In this document: positions 59,993 through 64,000 of the stretch, piece by piece
Numbering within the stretch: the stretch's first letter is position 1
How the letters are laid out: the number at the start of each line of letters is the position of its first letter
From: Kordia sp. TARA_039_SRF
Lineage (GTDB): Bacteria; Bacteroidota; Bacteroidia; Flavobacteriales; Flavobacteriaceae
Reading direction: 5' to 3'
NCBI GenBank assembly: GCA_006383075.2
Contig: SMNH02000004.1
Span: 1 to 64,000, forward strand
DNA: 64,000 bases
Made by a program: the position numbers and the translations under genes
Notes under the pieces: model-generated
The model's database searches: none
Told to the model about the DNA's origin: nothing
Seen by the model: only the letters and a program-made list of their open reading frames with translations

Positions 59993-60451
59993 ATGTTAAA
60001 AGCTAAAACAGTAAACATACCATTCATGAAATACTACGCTGCGTGCAGTAGCTTCGCTGGAGAACCAACTCTTTTTGAAGATAAAATTATCACAGGCAAA
60101 AAAATTCACACTATTCGTAAGAGTTACGATTATTGGGCGCAACGTATAGATAGCGCACATAAATCACCAGATAGTATCTACAAATTAAGCTTATGGAGTG
60201 ATAAACCATATGTCAGTAAGCAATACCAGGCGCAAATTGGTGATGCACAAAACTTGTGGTACATGCCGATAAACTTCAAAAAATTAAATGATGAAGTATT
60301 GATGATAGATGATCAAGAATTCCCTTTGGAACTAATAGCGAAAAATGATGGTTTATCTGCGGATATTTTCCGCGATTGGTTTAAGTCATTTGTGGATGAA
60401 GATATACCTTCAATAATAATTGGATGGACACCTAACCCATATAAAGATTAG
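59993..60451 (+). CDS. ASCH-like domain protein
   Basis: The 152-residue protein has ITGKKIHTIRKSYDYWAQRI near residue 30, the GKKxHTIR pattern of small phage ASCH-like proteins, then LSLWSDKPYVSKQ and IIIGWTPNPY. ASCH domains bind RNA or nucleotides. It follows CAGTAG-AAATC. The biological role is unknown. Confidence 0.7.
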   Translation: MLKAKTVNIPFMKYYAACSSFAGEPTLFEDKIITGKKIHTIRKSYDYWAQRIDSAHKSPDSIYKLSLWSDKPYVSKQYQAQIGDAQNLWYMPINFKKLNDEVLMIDDQEFPLELIAKNDGLSADIFRDWFKSFVDEDIPSIIIGWTPNPYKD

Positions 60452-60456
60452 AAATT

Positions 60457-60729
60457 ATGAGAGTAAAAGGAGATAATTTGAGTAGGCTCATTGCTGGCAA
60501 ATCTTTTAAAACAGAGATTACGTTTTGCGACATCTGTGGTTCAGCGAATAACATTGTCTATCATAATATTTTAGTAGAAGAGCGATCTATGGATTTTTGT
60601 AAATGTCGAAGTGATCATGCTATAAGAAATTATATTGAAATGGGGTTGCCAGCATATAGCTATCCTGATAACACTTATGTGCCTACTGAAGAAGAGCTAA
60701 TAAGTAAACAAATACAAATTAAGATGTAG
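60457..60729 (+). CDS. 90-residue zinc-ribbon protein
   Basis: The protein has FCDICGSANN and FCKC, three or four cysteines able to bind zinc, in a beta/alpha setting. It ends KM-stop within TGTAG. Function unknown. Confidence 0.6.
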   Translation: MRVKGDNLSRLIAGKSFKTEITFCDICGSANNIVYHNILVEERSMDFCKCRSDHAIRNYIEMGLPAYSYPDNTYVPTEEELISKQIQIKM

Positions 60730-60734
60730 AATCG

Positions 60735-60890
60735 ATGATAACGGTTTTAGTTAAATATCAAAAATGGAATGAACCTTCACACCCACAGTTAGACGGTTGG
60801 TTTGAAGAAATATCTGAAATAATAGAAGTTGAAAAACTAACTGATATCAATAATGCATTTCCAAACATTATTGATGTGAAAAAAATATAA
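60735..60890 (+). CDS. 51-residue accessory protein
   Basis: ATG 60735 follows TGTAG-AATCG. It starts MITVLVKYQKWNEPSHPQLD and is acidic, with an alternating strand/helix pattern. It is too short for a family assignment. Confidence 0.55.
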   Translation: MITVLVKYQKWNEPSHPQLDGWFEEISEIIEVEKLTDINNAFPNIIDVKKI

Positions 60891-60894
60891 AATT

Positions 60895-61191
60895 ATGAAT
60901 TTAGAATTAATACTTACCTGCAAAGAATTGAAAAGTGAGTCAAGAAAAGTACTCATGAACAACAAAGTATATATCTCATTTGATTACGTAGACGGTTTTA
61001 ATTTACCTCTTGAGAAAGGTGTTGAATACAGGGTGAATATTGAACCAGTAACAACAATGATGGACGCCACAGAATTCGCCAACAAAATCGTCACAGAACT
61101 ACAAGATAAGGGGCTAACTCTAGATGAGATTCTTGGAGTAATTCATCTCACTAGAGAAAAATTAGACAACAAAAAAAATAGCTCCTGCTAA
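60895..61191 (+). CDS. 98-residue accessory protein
   Basis: The protein has a beta N-terminal half (LPLEKGVEYRVNIEPV) and a helical C-terminus (LQDKGLTLDEILGVIHLTRE). It is the last gene before a hairpin region. Function unknown. Confidence 0.6.
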   Translation: MNLELILTCKELKSESRKVLMNNKVYISFDYVDGFNLPLEKGVEYRVNIEPVTTMMDATEFANKIVTELQDKGLTLDEILGVIHLTREKLDNKKNSSC

Positions 61192-61200
61192 AGCAGGAGC
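61181..61200. terminator. Hairpin after the early operon
   Basis: GCTCCTGCT pairs with AGCAGGAGC around a two-base loop region. The A-run upstream gives a T-run on the minus strand, so it would end leftward transcripts best; on the plus strand it lacks a U-tract. Confidence 0.55.
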
Positions 61201-61207
61201 ATAAAAT

Positions 61208-61278
61208 AAAAGCTTGGTGAAGAACACCAAATCTTTATAAGTGGAATTACAAAGATACAATTCTTCGCCAAAGCTTTT
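61208..61278 (+). ncRNA. Long stem structure upstream of the lipoprotein gene
   Basis: AAAAGCTTGGTGAAGAA (61208-61224) pairs with TTCTTCGCCAAAGCTTTT (61261-61278) with one bulge and one G-U pair, and ATCTTT/AAAGAT (61231-61236, 61251-61256) forms an inner stem. It ends 62 bases before the ATG at 61340. It may be a structured leader or small RNA. Confidence 0.5.
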
Positions 61279-61339
61279 CATTCGAAAAGTGGTAAGCCGA
61301 AAACACTTCTTAGAGTAGGCAATATTTAAAATTTATAAA

Positions 61340-61705
61340 ATGAAAAAAATCATTTCAATTTTAGCGATTTTAATCGCTTTTGTATCATGCCAAACTGATA
61401 GTGTAGAGTATGAAAATCAAGACTTGCTAGACTATTTTAAATTGGTCGAAACCTTGCCAAAATCTCTACGAGCCAAAGTGATTAACCCTTTTGAAAAAAA
61501 TGATCAATACACTTTGCTATGTGCAAATATTGATTTGTCGGGAAATTCTCTTCTTATTTATGAAGACACCGATGGTAATACTTATTTACAAATTGTATCG
61601 TTTGTTTCTCCATCAGTAACAATACAGCAAATTTCTGATGATGCTGCTGAAGATACTGATGAAAGTATTGAAGTAATAGATCCTTGTGTATTAATCGGTA
61701 GATAG
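61340..61705 (+). CDS. Small lipoprotein of the prophage
   Basis: The 121-residue protein has a lipoprotein signal (AFVSCQTD) and a beta-rich, acidic mature part (LSGNSLLIYEDTDGNTYLQI). It probably sits in the envelope and might block superinfection; that is inference. It is preceded by the stem structure at 61208. Confidence 0.7.
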   Translation: MKKIISILAILIAFVSCQTDSVEYENQDLLDYFKLVETLPKSLRAKVINPFEKNDQYTLLCANIDLSGNSLLIYEDTDGNTYLQIVSFVSPSVTIQQISDDAAEDTDESIEVIDPCVLIGR

Positions 61706-61767
61706 TGAATTACAAATAGGGTATTGATTTTTAAAACGAAGAAATAATCATTAAAATCAAAAAAGAC

Positions 61768-62118
61768 ATGAATACAAAAAGTTTAAATGACCAAGCAGAC
61801 TTACTAGAATGTTTCAAAGTAAACCAGGTTCACCATTTTATTTGGAAAGATGCAATCGATAATCATAATTCAGTAGAACTCTATCGTATCATGCACGGAG
61901 GAAACCTTCCAAATTCTAATGATAAAAGTGTTGATTGGATAATCGAACTCATGAATAAACAAGAAGACGACTTTCAATGGTGGGCTGACAGAATGATGTC
62001 TCGTTCAGATTTCGAAGGCTTATTTATGACTCTCAAGCGAATGATTTACTGCCATGCAGAAGACTTGATTAAGTGTAAAGCTTGGAAAAGTAAAAAAGAA
62101 AAAATCAAAATCAAGTAA
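61768..62118 (+). CDS. Helical protein of unknown function
   Basis: The 116-residue protein is helical with several Trp (VDWIIELMNKQEDDFQWWAD) and a Lys-rich C-terminus. It is closed by a good terminator at 62125. Function unknown. Confidence 0.6.
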   Translation: MNTKSLNDQADLLECFKVNQVHHFIWKDAIDNHNSVELYRIMHGGNLPNSNDKSVDWIIELMNKQEDDFQWWADRMMSRSDFEGLFMTLKRMIYCHAEDLIKCKAWKSKKEKIKIK

Positions 62119-62124
62119 AAAAAT

Positions 62125-62154
62125 AAAGGCGATCACTTCACATGATCGCCTTTT
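62125..62154 (+). terminator. Rho-independent terminator
   Basis: AAAGGCGATCA (62125-62135) pairs with TGATCGCCTTT (62143-62153), with further T. It closes the gene at 61768-62118. Confidence 0.85.
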
Positions 62155-62212
62155 AAATTTGGGTTGACTCATATGGTAAAGTCGTTTATCTTTGTAGTAA
62201 TTCCCTTTAGCT

Positions 62213-62398
62213 ATGGCAGCAGATAAAGACATCATACAACGTAAACACGAAGACATTTGCAAAGAATGGAAACGGCTGACCAACAAAAAGAAATATGGTG
62301 TGCAAGTATATAGTGATGGATACATATTAGCACATCTGGCTCACAAGTTTTATCTAGCTGTAACAACTATTAATAATATCGTTTATAAAAGTCCATAA
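62213..62398 (+). CDS. 61-residue HTH-like protein
   Basis: The protein starts MAADKDIIQRKHEDICKEWK and ends with LAHKFYLAVTTINNIVYKSP, a helix-turn-helix pattern. It converges on the late operon, four bases from the late stop at 62402. It may regulate late genes. Confidence 0.6.
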   Translation: MAADKDIIQRKHEDICKEWKRLTNKKKYGVQVYSDGYILAHLAHKFYLAVTTINNIVYKSP

Positions 62399-62401
62399 CC
62401 G

Positions 62402-62911
62402 CTAATTCCCTGTTATGATAATTGGTGTAGTTTCCACTCCTCTAGGTGAAACACCAATTACAACTGGTGATGCAGAATCGTCAGTTACTTCACAGACAAA
62501 ATTTTGAACATATAAGTTCCCTGCACTACCAGTATCAACCGGAGCAAACCCTCTTCTTTCCATTGAGGAATACGTTTCTCCAGAAGATCCATGAAACACC
62601 TTATGGATTTCAGTAAGTGTATTTAAATACGCAAGCGCATCTTCTTGATTAAATGAACCTTGATATGTATCCAGAAAACTCTCATAGAAATAATACATAT
62701 CTACTTGAACCTTAATTTGCTGAGACTTATTTGAATTCTCTTCAATATCTGAGATTCTAAAATTAAAAAATAAGGCTGGAGTTGGAAAAGGATGTTCCTC
62801 CACTAAAAAACCAACTTGATTGTGCCAAAGATCTTTCCATTGTATTGAACTAATTTGATTAGCCTTTTCACATAGTTCAGTATAAATATTTGCCCAGTTA
62901 AATGTACTCAT
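62402..62911 (-). CDS. Late phage protein, probably head-tail connection
   Basis: The 169-residue protein has an alpha/beta pattern with KVQVDMYYFYESFLDTYQGS and a beta C-terminus. It follows the virion-morphogenesis gene by one base in the leftward late operon, where tail-terminator-type proteins are common. No motif proves it. Confidence 0.5.
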   Translation of the reverse strand: MSTFNWANIYTELCEKANQISSIQWKDLWHNQVGFLVEEHPFPTPALFFNFRISDIEENSNKSQQIKVQVDMYYFYESFLDTYQGSFNQEDALAYLNTLTEIHKVFHGSSGETYSSMERRGFAPVDTGSAGNLYVQNFVCEVTDDSASPVVIGVSPRGVETTPIIITGN

Positions 62912-62912
62912 G

Positions 62913-63425
62913 TTATAAATTATTAAATCGTTTCTCTATTTCCTTAATTACCCACTGTTGTATCTTATCCATCATCACTTTAGATTCCCCGATAAATTGA
63001 CGTTTAGGAATCTTTACAGTAATACTTTTTTTATTTGTCAGAGCCAATGCTTTCCACATACCATTACCAGTAGATTTAAACATATACCAAAAATAACGTC
63101 TAGATTTATCAGTAATTGGAATAGTTACTACACCACCGTTATTATGAATATCGGCATATTCTTGATCCGAGCCAATACGAATCTCACTTGTAGTGGCTTT
63201 AAAAACCTGAATAGAATTTAAAAGCACCGAAGACTTCACCAATATTTTTCGACCAGGATCTACATCATTCTTACGTGGTTGCCAAGGCGAAAAATTTGTA
63301 TCTGTAAATCCTTGATTTTGGAAACTCTCTTTAAAAAAGTTCCTAGCATAGATAGAGGTGTATCTGACTAGGTCTGTTTTGAGTTTCCTAGCCATGGTCA
63401 AGAAGTCTGGAATTTCATTTTCCAT
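62913..63425 (-). CDS. Phage virion morphogenesis protein, Mu gpG-like
   Basis: The 170-residue protein has FTDTNFSPWQPRKNDVDPGR near residue 38 and LVKSSVLLNSIQVF, then IRIGSDQEYADIHNNGGVV, the order typical of the Mu G/virion-morphogenesis family (WAPL, LxxSI, YAxxHNxG). It ends in KIPKRQFIGES, another family landmark. It acts in head or neck assembly. Confidence 0.85.
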   Translation of the reverse strand: MENEIPDFLTMARKLKTDLVRYTSIYARNFFKESFQNQGFTDTNFSPWQPRKNDVDPGRKILVKSSVLLNSIQVFKATTSEIRIGSDQEYADIHNNGGVVTIPITDKSRRYFWYMFKSTGNGMWKALALTNKKSITVKIPKRQFIGESKVMMDKIQQWVIKEIEKRFNNL

Positions 63426-63426
63426 G

Positions 63427-64000
63427 CTATGGTTGTTTTTTTAGATTCTTTTTCCATTTGGAAAGTTTTATATTTTCCTTCTTTGGAATTGAAAAATAAG
63501 GATGCTTTTTTTGATTGAAAACTTCTTTTGTCTTTCCAACATTATAACTGAATTCTTCTCGAATTTCTGTTTTTATTTTTCTATTGGTCGGCTCATCTTC
63601 TGTAGATTCAACATAACATCTACAACCATATCCATTTGGCGGATAATAGGTATTCCAAAACGGATCGTCGACAGGCTTAATTACTTGATGTAAAGGCTTA
63701 TGATCGTCACGTACTCTTTCATCATCGATGGTGTAATATTTTAGATTGGGAAACAAATCTTTGTTAGCTTGAAAATCTTGCCATTGTCTAACAGCTTGAG
63801 AAGAGCGAACGGCTGTTTGATACTCTACATCCAAATATCTCTTATTGTAATTTTGATGTACGGCAAAGACTTTTCTTTTAAAGTCATTGTAAGTTCTAAT
63901 TTTCCCATTATCATCGACTAAAAAAGAATTCATTTCTTTTAGTTGCTGATACGTTTTTGCTCCAGAGAATCGGTACAAATTATCTTGTATTTTTTCAACT
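63427..64000 (-). CDS. Phage head morphogenesis protein, Mu gpF-like, cut by the window
   Basis: The frame is open to position 64000 on the minus strand; the N-terminus lies beyond. It contains RSSQAVRQWQDF, YYTIDDERVRDDHKPLHQVI and PPNGYGCRCYVEST, the C-terminal signature of the SPP1 gp7/Mu F minor head family. It is needed for capsid assembly with the portal, which should be just outside the window. A TTG at 63978 is not a likely start. Confidence 0.9.
   Translation of the reverse strand, partial: VEKIQDNLYRFSGAKTYQQLKEMNSFLVDDNGKIRTYNDFKRKVFAVHQNYNKRYLDVEYQTAVRSSQAVRQWQDFQANKDLFPNLKYYTIDDERVRDDHKPLHQVIKPVDDPFWNTYYPPNGYGCRCYVESTEDEPTNRKIKTEIREEFSYNVGKTKEVFNQKKHPYFSIPKKENIKLSKWKKNLKKQP

Larger units (their letters stand above)
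59313..60729 (+). promoter_or_regulatory. C(A/T)GTAG junctions before small prophage genes
   Basis: CAGTAG or CTGTAG lies just before the starts at 59321, 59512, 59733 and 59993; degenerate forms (GATTAG, TGTAG) precede 60457 and 60735. At 59987 the TAG is the stop of the gene before. The same arrangement fills 42.3-44.7 kb of the first element. Confidence 0.7.
56945..64000. mobile_element. Left part of a second, tailed prophage
   Basis: It starts at the tRNA-Arg copy with a CI-like repressor, operators and a rightward early operon with a serine recombinase, followed by leftward head genes resembling Mu F and G. The late genes run out of the window, so size and right end are unknown. It is gene-wise distinct from the first element, but its small genes carry the same C(A/T)GTAG junctions. 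Confidence 0.8.

Overview
The window reads as a piece of a low-GC Bacteroidota chromosome, most likely family Flavobacteriaceae. The evidence is a SusC-type TonB receptor, many small SPII lipoproteins, AT-rich intergenic DNA, few Shine-Dalgarno sequences, promoter-like TAnnTTTG boxes, and a BT_3928-tpiA-prmA neighbourhood typical of the phylum. The species cannot be fixed from this sequence alone.

Region 1 (1-17.7 kb) is ordinary chromosome. It holds folP (partial), a DoxX-type membrane protein, an ABC permease, an L,D-transpeptidase, a thioredoxin-like lipoprotein, tpiA, prmA and clpS. After these come a secreted HEIGH metalloprotease, a patatin-like lipase, a CxxCH lipoprotein, a PhoD-like phosphatase with an endonuclease V homologue, a membrane-bound AraC regulator and an S33-type hydrolase. 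A 1.2-kb gap at 9.44-10.64 kb carries five regularly spaced hairpins, most terminator-like, three of them in related units.

Region 2 (18.0-26.5 kb) is a compact peptide-secretion locus. It has a 48-residue double-glycine-leader peptide, two tandem 750-residue TPR-rich paralogues of unknown function, a C39-peptidase ABC exporter and an HlyD-type adaptor. No recognised RiPP-modifying enzyme is present. It is followed by a phytase-TonB receptor pair and a TPR/HTH regulator (26.6-32.3 kb).

Region 3 (32.48-56.94 kb) is an integrated element of about 24.5 kb. It is bounded by 19-bp repeats from the 3' end of a tRNA-Arg gene and has paired AATCGTACA-type arm repeats inside both ends. It carries a tyrosine integrase, a repressor with a divergent early operon, a CAU tRNA, a probable replication protein, a PAPS-reductase-like protein, many tiny genes and an orphan lanthipeptide-like precursor. 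Its late operon (46-55.6 kb) encodes a GH108 lysozyme, a holin-like protein, a RecA-fold ATPase, a transglutaminase-fold protein and many short membrane or beta-rich proteins. I see no terminase, portal, tail tube or tape measure in it, so I read it as a candidate tailless temperate virus.

Region 4 (56.95-64 kb) is the left part of a second, conventional tailed prophage: a CI-like repressor with operators, a serine recombinase, small early genes and leftward head genes similar to Mu F and G. Regions 3 and 4 share a stereotyped C(A/T)GTAG junction just before the start codons of their small accessory genes. A 17-bp palindrome-containing sequence is shared between the promoter region of the peptide locus (18.0 kb) and the element of region 3 (35.04 kb).
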